This document shows, in pieces, positions 16,167 to 23,511 of a stretch of DNA of 29,491 nucleotides. Each line of letters opens with the position of its first letter. Positions within the stretch are counted from its first letter, which is position 1. Source of the DNA: JBBPYR01 sp038199755 (GTDB lineage Bacteria > Chloroflexota > Ktedonobacteria > Ktedonobacterales > Ktedonobacteraceae); contig JBBPYR010000165.1 of the NCBI GenBank assembly GCA_038199755.1, forward strand, positions 1 to 29,491, written 5' to 3'. Made by a program: the position numbers and the translations under genes. The notes under the pieces were generated by a model, which did not search any database, was not told the origin of the DNA, and saw nothing but the letters and a program-made list of their open reading frames with translations.

Positions 16167-16544
16167 ATGGCTGAGAACAAGACAAACGAAAGCCTTGCGA
16201 TGGCAACTTTTGATAGTGCTGACCATGCGGAGCAGGCAGTAGAGGCATTACATGATGCTGGCTTTACCACTGACCAGATTCGCTATTCGCGGCAGTTTAC
16301 GAATGAGAAATTTCTTGCTAGCATCAAAGCCTTGCTGATATTTCCCGATGAACGGCAGGATGAGTCGGCGAATGATGTGTTGACGATGGTGCAAAATATG
16401 GGCATTGGGTCGGAAGAAATTCAGTATTATAGTGATGCCTTTGAGCAAGGGCGTCCTGTGGTGGTGGTGCGACCCGATGGACGAAACCAAGAGGTTGAAG
16501 GCATCCTACGGGATAATCACGGCTCTGGCTATAAGGGCCAATAG
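16167..16544 (+). CDS. Small protein resembling general stress protein 17M (YflT-like)
   Basis: The protein has 125 residues. After a short charged N-terminus it reads AMATFDSADHAEQAVEALHDAGFTTDQIRYS (about residues 11-41), a ferredoxin-fold-like alpha/beta repeat seen in YflT/general stress protein 17M domains, which typically bind in the pattern of a strand, a helix with paired alanines and a GF turn. No catalytic residues or membrane segments are seen; it should be cytoplasmic. The ATG at 16167 is preceded by GAAAGGGG about 14 nt upstream; an in-frame upstream extension runs through the inverted repeat and is unlikely to be translated. It is followed by a very strong hairpin, so it appears to be a single-gene unit. 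Function is not established. Confidence 0.7.
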   Translation: MAENKTNESLAMATFDSADHAEQAVEALHDAGFTTDQIRYSRQFTNEKFLASIKALLIFPDERQDESANDVLTMVQNMGIGSEEIQYYSDAFEQGRPVVVVRPDGRNQEVEGILRDNHGSGYKGQ

Positions 16545-16574
16545 GGATTGATGCCACATTAGGGCATTCGTGCC

Positions 16575-16622
16575 GCACCAAGCGAAGAGCGGAACCCGAC
16601 GGTTCCGCTCTTCGCTTGGTGC
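16575..16622 (+). terminator. 22-bp perfect hairpin with tetraloop
   Basis: Arms 16575-16596 and 16601-16622 are perfectly complementary over 22 bp with a CGAC loop. It follows the stress-type gene and precedes the M24-fold gene. No U-tract follows. Confidence 0.7.
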
Positions 16623-16651
16623 CTATTCGTTTATAAGTGAAGAGATGTGTT

Positions 16652-17815
16652 ATGAATAGTGATGGTTTGTATCCGCGTTTTTCGGAGGCAGAGTTTTCGC
16701 GTCGCTATGCGGCGGTGCGGGTCGCGATGCAGGAAGCGGGCCTTTCCGCGCTGATCTTCTATAGTACGGCCAGTGCGTATCAAGAGGTGCTGTATCTATC
16801 GAACTTTCAGGCAACGCAGGAGGCAATGCTGCTCTTGCCAAGCGAGGGTGAGCCAGTGCTGCTCGTGCAGATGTTCAATCACGTGCCGAATGCGTGCCGC
16901 ATTGCAAGCATTAGCGATGTGCGCTGGGGTGGCCCGGACACGGCGGCAACGATGGCTGGCATCCTCACGGAGCGTGGTCTGGCTGCGAGTGCCATCGGCA
17001 TTGTCGGTATGCTGCCGATGCAGCGTTACACAGCTCTGCAACGCGCCTTGCCGCAGGCTTCACTGGCGGATTTCTCACCTGCAATGCAGCGGTTGCGGCT
17101 GGTCAAGAGCAAGGAGGAGATCGCGTTTTTGCGGATGGGTGCTGAACTCAGCGACCGCGCAATGGAGGCTCTCGAACGCGAGGCACGTCCGGGGCTGAGC
17201 GAACATGAACTGGTGGCGATTATCGAGGGTGCGTATCTGGGACTAGGCGGGAAAAACCACATTCACTATTTGGCGACAACGCCGATGCATAACCCGACGA
17301 TGTGTGTGCCCGCACAGCACCCGTCAGCGCGCATAGTTCAGGCGGGCGATGTGCTGATCACCGAGATTAGCGCACATTATCACGGCTATGCGGGGCAGAT
17401 ATTGCGGCCCTTTGCGATTGCCGCGCCGCCAACAGCGCACTATCAGCGTATGTATGAGGTAGCGGTCGAAGCATTTCAGCGCATCGCAGGCGTGATTCGA
17501 CCAGGGACGAGCATTGATGAGGTGCTGGACGCGGGCGAGTATATTCATCAAGCGGGCTTCACGATCTATGACGACCTGCTGCACGGTTTCGGTGGAGGGT
17601 ATCTGCCACCGATATTGCGAACACGCCGCACCAGTGTTCGGCCAGCACAGCCGTTTGTCTTTCAGGAAAACATGACAATTGTGATTCAGCCCAATGTGAT
17701 TAGTGAGGATGAACGCATGGGTGTGCAGGTGGGCGAACTGATGCGCGTCACCTCCAATGGCATTGAGTCGCTGCACAGCTACCCGATGCAATTTGTGCGC
17801 TGCGGGTTATTATGA
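16652..17815 (+). CDS. M24-family (pita-bread fold) protein with altered metal ligands
   Basis: This 387-residue protein has the aminopeptidase P/creatinase architecture: an N-terminal creatinase-like domain (about 1-145) and a C-terminal pita-bread domain (about 155-385), with KSKEEIAFLR near 152-161 at the domain boundary. True M24 peptidases use five metal ligands, D-D-H-E-E. By my alignment these positions are E238 (TEISAHYHGY), Q249 (AGQILRPF), H311 (LLHGFGGG), Q346 (VIQPN) and E362 (QVGELMRVT), so at least two acidic ligands are lost. It may be a non-metal hydrolase like creatinase or a non-catalytic relative rather than an Xaa-Pro peptidase. The ATG at 16652 is preferred over a GTG at 16637. 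Its 3' end overlaps the convergent YciI-like gene by 6 nt. Confidence 0.85.
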   Translation: MNSDGLYPRFSEAEFSRRYAAVRVAMQEAGLSALIFYSTASAYQEVLYLSNFQATQEAMLLLPSEGEPVLLVQMFNHVPNACRIASISDVRWGGPDTAATMAGILTERGLAASAIGIVGMLPMQRYTALQRALPQASLADFSPAMQRLRLVKSKEEIAFLRMGAELSDRAMEALEREARPGLSEHELVAIIEGAYLGLGGKNHIHYLATTPMHNPTMCVPAQHPSARIVQAGDVLITEISAHYHGYAGQILRPFAIAAPPTAHYQRMYEVAVEAFQRIAGVIRPGTSIDEVLDAGEYIHQAGFTIYDDLLHGFGGGYLPPILRTRRTSVRPAQPFVFQENMTIVIQPNVISEDERMGVQVGELMRVTSNGIESLHSYPMQFVRCGLL

Positions 17816-18148
17816 TGGCAAGATGTCGCCGGGGAAGCTTCGGCACGGGTGGGTCTCATAGACAAAAACGCCAGCTTTAACTCCGGGGTCTTCGTCCATG
17901 ATCTTTTTTACCTCTTCGACAGAAGCGTTAAAGATGCCGATGCCGCTGACGTCGCTGCCATCCAAGACTGGACAAACAATAGTTAACAGGCCATCGGCGC
18001 GCAATTCAAAATTTCTGCGCCCATGCTCCCAAATGATTTTTTCGACACCTTCCTGATTCCGCTTTGGGCCATGTTTCAAAATCACAGCGCAATAATTCTT
18101 GGTGGTGGTCATCATTTGCCGCATCATATCGTCGGTGATGGTGGTCAT
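17810..18148 (-). CDS. YciI-like family protein
   Basis: This 112-residue protein resembles the YciI (dimeric alpha-beta barrel) family: an early strand YCAVILKHGPKR, a helix ending in HGRRNFELRADGLL, the strand GIGIFNASVEEVKKIM, and DPGVKAGVFVYETHPC at the end. The DP-x-V-x-AG-x-F pattern before a late histidine is typical of YciI-like proteins, some of which are dehalogenase- or lactone-hydrolase-like; the role of most is unknown. The ATG at 18148 is chosen because GGAGG precedes it closely; a longer frame to 18265 would add an unlikely hydrophobic stretch that overlaps the repeated promoter-like module. It converges on the M24-fold gene. Confidence 0.75.
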   Translation of the reverse strand: MTTITDDMMRQMMTTTKNYCAVILKHGPKRNQEGVEKIIWEHGRRNFELRADGLLTIVCPVLDGSDVSGIGIFNASVEEVKKIMDEDPGVKAGVFVYETHPCRSFPGDILPS

Positions 18149-18181
18149 AAGGGTACCTCCAAACGTTGTTTTCTTCACGAT

Positions 18182-18244
18182 ACACAGTATAATTATGATA
18201 TACACACGAGCAAAGAAGAAACAATAGACAGGAATGAGGAGAAG
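18182..18244 (+). repeat. Promoter/leader module, copy 1
   Basis: This 63-nt segment is about 87 percent identical to 19499-19559 in the same orientation. It contains TATAAT (18188-18193) and ends in GAGGAGAAG, but no gene follows on the plus strand. On the minus strand a TTGCTC, 16-nt spacer and TATACT arrangement may serve the YciI-like gene. Confidence 0.6.
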
Positions 18245-18261
18245 AGGAAGGTCCCACTTAC

Positions 18262-19329
18262 TCATGATATCAAGCCATATTTCTGGCGTAATCTGATCAT
18301 TTCCGTGCGAAAGTGGCTCTTCATGGTATCTTTTTGAGCGTGTGGAAGGAAGCTATACTCCACGGCATTGAGCAGAATTTCGTCGATAGTGCCTAGTGAT
18401 AAATGGAATGCATCGTGTAATACACTAACATTCTCGTTTAGGGTAGTGTTGAAGAGCGGCGGATCATCGGAACTGACAGTGATAGGGATGCCTGCTGCAT
18501 AGAGCTGAGGGAGGGGATGTTGAGCAAGATTGGGGTAAATGCCTAAACAGATATTGCTGAGTGGGCATACTTCGAGCGGGACGTGGTGGGTAGCGAGATA
18601 GGTTACAAGTTCGCCATCCTCTATCGAACGGACACCGTGACCGATGCGTTCGGCTCCCAAAGTACGTAACGCGCCCCACACGCTGTCTGGCCCATCACCC
18701 TCTCCGGCATGTGGCGTGCTATGCAGCCTTGCGGACAACGCTTTGTTAAACCAGGGAGCAAATTGTGCTGGTGGGAAGCCTAGTTCATAGCCACCCAACC
18801 CTAATGCAATTACCCCATCATGCATAGCCTCTATCGCCACTGCTGTCGTGTACTCAGCACGGCGAGAACGCTCAGTCTCATCGACGATGTCGCGCACAAT
18901 ATCAAACACCCAGCGTATCTCAACGCCAAATTCGCGCTTCACTCGTGCGCGTCCGGCGTTTAAGCCACTAAAATAGGTATCATGCGCTAAACCCAGCGAG
19001 AAGCGGTGCGTGCTGGGCGAAAAGGTCACCTCGGCATAACGCACGTTTTGGCGCGCCATCTCAGCCCCGAACTCATAGACAATCAGTTCGTAGTCCTCGG
19101 TTGTCTTCAAGCAGCGTGTAATCGCAAGATAAATCTCTACGAAGTGCGGAAAATTGCGAAAACGGAACCACTCGCGCATCTCCTCTAGCGTTGATGCTGG
19201 TAAGTGAACATTATTACGCTTGGCTAGCGTCAGCAGCGTGGATGGGCGAATCGATCCCTCCAGATGCACATGCAGTTCGACTTTCGGGACGGCCTGTAGG
19301 TACTGGGCTATTGATGAGATGTTTTGCAC
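18262..19329 (-). CDS. Adenosine deaminase family protein
   Basis: The 355-residue protein contains the zinc and catalytic residues of the adenosine/AMP deaminase family. The N-terminal KVELHVHLEGS gives H20 and H22, then H207 and E210 in PHAGEGDG, H231 in ERIGHGVRS, and D288-D289 in SSDDPPLF. The segment CPLSNI at 255-260 also fits. It would hydrolytically deaminate adenosine or a related 6-aminopurine to inosine/hypoxanthine and ammonia in the cytoplasm, for purine salvage. Adenine deaminase-type specificity cannot be excluded. The start ATG directly precedes the conserved N-terminus; the ribosome binding site is weak (AAGAGAG, rather distant). It stands alone, flanked by two copies of a repeated promoter-like module. 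A SAHH-like gene, whose family product is adenosine, lies 4 kb away. Confidence 0.92.
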   Translation of the reverse strand: MQNISSIAQYLQAVPKVELHVHLEGSIRPSTLLTLAKRNNVHLPASTLEEMREWFRFRNFPHFVEIYLAITRCLKTTEDYELIVYEFGAEMARQNVRYAEVTFSPSTHRFSLGLAHDTYFSGLNAGRARVKREFGVEIRWVFDIVRDIVDETERSRRAEYTTAVAIEAMHDGVIALGLGGYELGFPPAQFAPWFNKALSARLHSTPHAGEGDGPDSVWGALRTLGAERIGHGVRSIEDGELVTYLATHHVPLEVCPLSNICLGIYPNLAQHPLPQLYAAGIPITVSSDDPPLFNTTLNENVSVLHDAFHLSLGTIDEILLNAVEYSFLPHAQKDTMKSHFRTEMIRLRQKYGLIS

Positions 19330-19498
19330 GTCAATTCTCTCTTTTCGTTAGGCTAAAGGCGGTGCTGAGATGGCTTCTAGAATATGAGAAAGTATATCAT
19401 AGCCGATATGGGGTAAGGGTGAGTAATCTCATCCATTCACTCTATCATGTGTGAAGTTGAACGAATATTGGAGGTTTTACAAGACAAGCATCACAATA

Positions 19499-19559
19499 AC
19501 ACAGTATAATTATGCTATACACGAGCAAAGAAGAAATAATAGGTGGGAATAAGGAGAAG
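19499..19559 (+). promoter_or_regulatory. Promoter/leader module of the toxin-antitoxin operon, copy 2
   Basis: This 61-nt copy contains TATAAT (19505-19510) and ends with AAGGAGAAG, which supplies the ribosome binding site of the antitoxin gene at 19563. The best -35 is a poor AAGACA (19481-19486, 18-nt spacing). It nearly duplicates 18182-18244. Confidence 0.55.
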
Positions 19560-19562
19560 CTA

Positions 19563-19799
19563 ATGACCTTTGAAGTACGCGTAAATACAGTGGTGCTCCC
19601 CGGCGGCAGAATCGAAATTCAGGTTCCCAAGCTAGCAGCAGGGCAACAAGCCACGGTTGTTATCACAGTGGAAGAGCAAGAACAGGTAAAAGAGCACGTC
19701 CTAGATATTCTCGCGAACTTGCCCGGACATCAACTCTTTCAAAATGCCGAAGAGGTGGATGCGTACATACGCGAGGAGCGAGACACATGGGGGAGCTAG
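19563..19799 (+). CDS. Antitoxin partner of a PIN-domain toxin
   Basis: The protein has 78 residues. Its N-terminus (MTFEVRVNTVVLPGGRIEIQ) looks like a small beta-rich module, and the C-terminal half is charged and helical (EQVKEHVLDILANLPGH to YIREERDTWGS), as in antitoxins whose tail wraps the toxin. I do not recognise a named DNA-binding domain. The assignment rests on size, acidic helical tail, and overlap by 13 nt with a PIN toxin gene. AAGGAG lies 7 nt before the ATG; an in-frame upstream start at 19512 lies inside the promoter module and is unlikely. Confidence 0.75.
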   Translation: MTFEVRVNTVVLPGGRIEIQVPKLAAGQQATVVITVEEQEQVKEHVLDILANLPGHQLFQNAEEVDAYIREERDTWGS

Positions 19800-20230
19800 T
19801 TTTGCCAGCTAGTGGTAGCGTCTATCTAGATGCCAATGGCTTCATCTACAGTGTAGAACGTATTGATCCTTATTACACGATACTTGATAGGCTCTGGCAA
19901 GCTACAAAAAGTCAACAAATCATAGTCATTACCAGCGAGTTGACGCTACTTGAAGTCAAAGTCAAGCCCCTCAAAACCCAAAACACGGCTCTTATTGCTG
20001 CATTTAATGCAATTCTACGGGATTCTCCAGATGTGCAGATGGTAGCTATTACGCGAAATGTGCTAGAAGAAGCGGCAGTCCTTAGAGCAACCCTTAACCT
20101 CAAAACGCCCGACGCTCTTCACGCAGCCTCTGCTAGACAGAAAAAATGTAGTCTCTTCGTGACGAATGATAAGGGTTTCAAGCAAATTACTGACTTACCA
20201 GTAACTGTGCTGAGTGAAATAATCTCCTAG
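19787..20230 (+). CDS. PIN-domain ribonuclease toxin (VapC-like)
   Basis: This 147-residue protein shows the four acidic positions of PIN-domain nucleases: D15 in YLDANGFIY, E51/E56 in SELTLLEV, D109 in TPDALHAA and D128 in TNDKGF. Type II VapC toxins cleave tRNA or rRNA in a Mg2+-dependent way and are held inactive by the upstream antitoxin. All catalytic acids are present. The ATG has GAGGAG 8-9 nt upstream and overlaps the antitoxin gene by 13 nt, the usual coupled arrangement. A strong bidirectional hairpin follows directly. The RNA target is unknown. Confidence 0.9.
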   Translation: MGELVLPASGSVYLDANGFIYSVERIDPYYTILDRLWQATKSQQIIVITSELTLLEVKVKPLKTQNTALIAAFNAILRDSPDVQMVAITRNVLEEAAVLRATLNLKTPDALHAASARQKKCSLFVTNDKGFKQITDLPVTVLSEIIS

Positions 20231-20283
20231 TTTCGTGCAAGCATCCTCCCTCAGTCAGACTGAGGGAGGGTGCTTGCACGAAA
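20231..20283. terminator. 24-bp bidirectional hairpin
   Basis: Arms 20231-20254 and 20260-20283 pair over 24 bp with one wobble position and a 5-nt loop. It sits between the convergent toxin and hydrolase genes, directly after the toxin stop codon, and probably ends both transcripts. There is no long U-tract on either side. Confidence 0.7.
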
Positions 20284-20291
20284 TCCTGTTA

Positions 20292-21134
20292 TCACAGTAG
20301 CTTGGAAGCCAACCACGAATGCAGGATTGGCACTACCTGCGCCGCCTGCATAGCCTGCATGTGATCAAGGCCATCCAGCACGCGCACGTCCCAGCCGAGA
20401 GATTCCAGTTGTTTTCGTTCGTGTATGATCGGACCTGCTAAGCTCACGAATACATCTCCCCAACTCTTGCCGTACTGTATCTCGTCCGCTGAACCCACGA
20501 AGCAGAGGCGAGGACAGGTGATCCGTGCTTGGACGGCTCGGTCATCGAATTCCTGCAATTCCTGATAGAGGGTAACGAATTGCTGAGTCTGATCCGTTGA
20601 CAGACCCACGGTCGACCACTCAGAGTCATCCTCTACTTGCGAAGTCTGAACGGGGCTTTGAGCGGCACCTGCCATTTCGTAGGCGATAGTGGTTACGCGA
20701 AGCATTTCTACGTATGGCCCATCCAGCGGCGGAAAGCCGCCCATGATGAGTGCCGAGAGGCGATCAGTGCGGATGGCGAGTTGCAGCCCGATCACTGCGA
20801 GCCAGGAGTATCCATAATAGGCGAACCGATCTGCCTCCACCCCCGCTGCATCGGCCACGGCGAGGAGATCGCTGGCAACGTTGGTTGGCGTCAACGTTTT
20901 GGCTTTTGGTTTAGCAAAGACATGCCCCTCATAGTCAAAGGCGACCACGCGAAAGGCATCGCTCAAGCCATTAATCAGGGATTGGCCCAAGGCAGGATCG
21001 GCACCATACTTGCGCATTTCCTCGGCCTGTGGCCCTTCAACTGGATAAGGATTGACCGGCAGCAACAGGGTCGGCCCTGAGCCTGCCACCACGATCTCGA
21101 TGGTGCTTCCATCATGCAATCTCGCTTCATACAT
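20292..21134 (-). CDS. Alpha/beta hydrolase
   Basis: The 280-residue protein has the alpha/beta hydrolase landmarks. A nucleophile elbow with S110 (YYGYSWLAVIG) follows a strand, a likely acid D217 is in FVGSADEIQYG, and the catalytic histidine H258 is in DGLDHMQAM. The elbow reads G-Y-S-W-L, so the usual glycine after the nucleophile is replaced. An early PVNPYP segment probably forms part of the oxyanion region. The reaction and substrate are unknown. The ATG at 21134 is favoured because GGAGG lies 9 nt upstream; the longer frame to 21185 lacks such support. It is divergent from the MerR-type regulator at 21414, which is therefore a candidate controller. Confidence 0.85.
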   Translation of the reverse strand: MYEARLHDGSTIEIVVAGSGPTLLLPVNPYPVEGPQAEEMRKYGADPALGQSLINGLSDAFRVVAFDYEGHVFAKPKAKTLTPTNVASDLLAVADAAGVEADRFAYYGYSWLAVIGLQLAIRTDRLSALIMGGFPPLDGPYVEMLRVTTIAYEMAGAAQSPVQTSQVEDDSEWSTVGLSTDQTQQFVTLYQELQEFDDRAVQARITCPRLCFVGSADEIQYGKSWGDVFVSLAGPIIHERKQLESLGWDVRVLDGLDHMQAMQAAQVVPILHSWLASKLL

Positions 21135-21413
21135 TTTAGTTTCCTCCATAATTCGCTCCATAGCTGCCTCGCATGTGGGCAGCACACTTCATCTGACAAA
21201 CAAATTCATCATTCACGTGCATGCATTGTGACCCAAGCTGGCCAGGCTTTTTTTCTGGATCATATGTCTACTGTACAACACAGATGCCCGATTGGAGGGT
21301 TCCAGAATGCGGTGCTTGCTTACAGGCTATATTTAGGCTTAAATTGCTTGTTCCATGTGATATAAAGAGGAAATAAATACACACAAGTCTCTAAAAGCAA
21401 TTAGGAGTTTTAC
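21135..21413. promoter_or_regulatory. Divergent regulatory region with a candidate MerR-type operator
   Basis: No gene is seen here. The near-palindrome ATTTAGGCTTAAAT (21331-21344, 12 of 14 positions symmetric) lies in an AT-rich stretch upstream of the regulator gene. MerR proteins bind such dyads. Promoter hexamers with good spacing are not clear. Confidence 0.3.
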
Positions 21414-22139
21414 ATGACGCCTGGCGACCATTTACGCACTATTGATCTAGCCCAGACCGGAGGTATCAGCGTTCAGCAGGTGCGCAACTATGAAGCCCTG
21501 GGCCTGTTGCCGCCTGCAGAACGAAGCAAGAGTGGCTATCGTCTCTACACGCAGCAGCATCTTGCCGCCCTCAAAACCGCCAGAAGTCTGGTCGGTGGCT
21601 ACGGCTGGCAGCGGACTCCGGCGATCATGCAGGCACTTCACCGAGGCGAACTGATGGCAGCCCTCGCGACTATCGACATGCGCCATGCCGAGCTTGCCAA
21701 CAAACGTCTCCAAGTTGAGCAGACGCTGGTAGCCCTACATGAATTGACGGCGCAAACCGACACGTTGCCCAACACGCGCCATCCCAAACGGTTGCGCGTG
21801 GGAGAGGCAGCCAAAGAGGTAGGTGTACGTGTCTCAGCCCTGCATTTCTGGGAACAGCAAGATCTTTTACACCCGCTCCGCGACCAGAGTAGCCACTACC
21901 GCCTCTATGACGAGCAACAGATGCGCCGCTTGCGTGTGGTGGTCCTGCTCAGAGAGGCTGGCTACGCCTTCAATGTCATCCAGTCGGTGTTAGACGAACT
22001 TGCGGCTGGCCAGCCCGAAAAAGCCATCGTGGCTATCGAGAAGAGACGCGAGGAGCTGATGCGGACAAGCTGGGCATGCATTGAAGGATTGGCCTTATTG
22101 CAGCACTATGTGAACGAGTTTTGTAAGCAGCTTCTCTGA
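21414..22139 (+). CDS. Transcriptional regulator with two MerR-type domains
   Basis: The 241-residue protein contains two MerR-like winged-helix units. The first spans about residues 8-75 (IDLAQTGGISVQQVRNYEALGLLPPAERS, then GYRLYTQQHLAAL). The second spans about 124-190 (RVGEAAKEVGVRVSALHFWEQQDLLHPLRD, then HYRLYDEQQMRRLRVV). Each is followed by a helical stretch, the last of which contains one cysteine in TSWACIEG. Most MerR proteins have one such domain and dimerise; here one chain could contact a pseudo-symmetric site. It is divergent from the alpha/beta hydrolase gene. The ligand is unknown; no metal-binding cysteine cluster is seen. The start follows TTAGGAG. Confidence 0.87.
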   Translation: MTPGDHLRTIDLAQTGGISVQQVRNYEALGLLPPAERSKSGYRLYTQQHLAALKTARSLVGGYGWQRTPAIMQALHRGELMAALATIDMRHAELANKRLQVEQTLVALHELTAQTDTLPNTRHPKRLRVGEAAKEVGVRVSALHFWEQQDLLHPLRDQSSHYRLYDEQQMRRLRVVVLLREAGYAFNVIQSVLDELAAGQPEKAIVAIEKRREELMRTSWACIEGLALLQHYVNEFCKQLL

Positions 22140-22212
22140 ACACCCAGAAGGCGGATAAGATACGTGCAAAATATGAAGTTCTCCTGTTTCATACCTCATT
22201 GATACTATAAAG

Positions 22213-23415
22213 CTATCCAGTACCGCGCCGTGTAAGGCTCTCGACCATCCACTGGGCGACGGTGGCGTTGATCTTGCTGGGAACGGGCTGCGGGCCAGTG
22301 GGCAACGTCTTGTAATCGGTGGCAAGATAGGCGAGTGATTGGGCTTGCAGGGCGAAGCCGAGGTCCATTGTCTCAATGGGATTTCCACCGCCGCCAGCGA
22401 GGTTGAGCATGGCACCTTGGGCTAAGAGGGTGATGCGTCTGCCGTCTGCAAGGGTGAACAGCTCGACCCACTCGCGGAAGCGTTCGCTTTTGCTGGCCTT
22501 GCTGCGTAGTGCTGCGACATCGATCTCCCAAGGGAAATGACCGGCGTTGGCGAGGATGGCTCCATCAGGGAGGCGGTCAAGCGAGTCGCCAGCGATGATG
22601 TTGGGTCGCCCAGTGGCGGTGAAGAAGACTTCGCCGCTTGTGAGTGCGTCTTCAAGGGTGGTGACGCGCATGCCATCGAGGACGGCCTCAAGGGCCCTGA
22701 CGGGGTCTAGTTCTACGACGGCCACCAGTCCTCCGAGCCTGCGCAAGACGCGGGCGATGCCGCGCCCAACTGAGCCGTAGCCGAAGACGACAAAGCTTTT
22801 GGATTGGATCAGCAGATTCGTCTCGCGCATGAAGCCCTCTACGATGGTTGGCCCTACGCCATGCTCGTTCTCGATGATCAGTTTGAGCGGGCTATCGTTG
22901 ATGACAATGATGGGAAATGGTACGTTGGGCAGTTCATTGCGTAGGCGATTGGCTCCTGTGGTGGTTTCCTCGGTGCCAGCGATGACGCGTCCCTGCCCTG
23001 GATTGGTGAGATAGGTGGCAACAAGATCAGCCCCATTATCCAGCAGGAGGTGTGGATGGTATGACAAGACCTGGCGTATGTTCTCTTGATGGCTGATCGT
23101 ATCATCCTCTTGCTGCCCGAAAACGATCACTCCGCTAGCGCGCAGGGCGGCAACTACATCGTTTTTCGTTGTGCCTGGACTACCCGTAATGACGACGTTG
23201 GCTCCGCCTGCCTGGAAGACAAAGCAGAGCACGGCTGTCTTCGGCTCCACGTGCAGACACATGCCAATCGTGAGTCCGGCAAAGGGTTTTGTCTGGCTAA
23301 ACTGCTCGCGCAATCGCTGCAAGAGCCGCTGGTGCAGTTGCGCCCAGCGAATTTTTTGCATGCCTTGCTCTGCAAGTCGCGCCTGAGCTATGTCTTGTTC
23401 GGGTGTATCGGTCAT
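22213..23415 (-). CDS. S-adenosylhomocysteine hydrolase-like protein (divergent)
   Basis: This 400-residue protein aligns by eye with adenosylhomocysteinase, which splits SAH to adenosine and homocysteine using bound NAD. Kept residues include H55 (MCLHVEPKTAVL), D126 (LLLDNGADL), E149-E150 (GTEETTTG), K178 (NDSPLK) and H293 (AGHFPWEID), plus the NAD loop GYGSVGRG at 212-219. Differences: the aspartate after K178 is E182 (IIENEHG for the usual KFDNLYG), the following cysteine is absent, and the long C-terminal tail with KPDHYRY is missing. It could be a true SAHH of a divergent branch or an enzyme on a related nucleoside thioether. It is downstream of the Rid-family gene on the same strand after 96 nt. 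Confidence 0.85.
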   Translation of the reverse strand: MTDTPEQDIAQARLAEQGMQKIRWAQLHQRLLQRLREQFSQTKPFAGLTIGMCLHVEPKTAVLCFVFQAGGANVVITGSPGTTKNDVVAALRASGVIVFGQQEDDTISHQENIRQVLSYHPHLLLDNGADLVATYLTNPGQGRVIAGTEETTTGANRLRNELPNVPFPIIVINDSPLKLIIENEHGVGPTIVEGFMRETNLLIQSKSFVVFGYGSVGRGIARVLRRLGGLVAVVELDPVRALEAVLDGMRVTTLEDALTSGEVFFTATGRPNIIAGDSLDRLPDGAILANAGHFPWEIDVAALRSKASKSERFREWVELFTLADGRRITLLAQGAMLNLAGGGGNPIETMDLGFALQAQSLAYLATDYKTLPTGPQPVPSKINATVAQWMVESLTRRGTG

Positions 23416-23511
23416 AGATGTGGCCTTTATGTGATCGGGTACGAGGGCACGATAATAGACAATTACTAATTAGCCATGAAGATTGTTTCGTTCATCTCCA
23501 TAATCTCGTAC

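Noticed and set aside
18149..18265. Hydrophobic N-terminal extension of the YciI-like protein
   Set aside because: The GGAGG before the ATG at 18148 and family length favour the short form; the extension translates the repeated promoter module.
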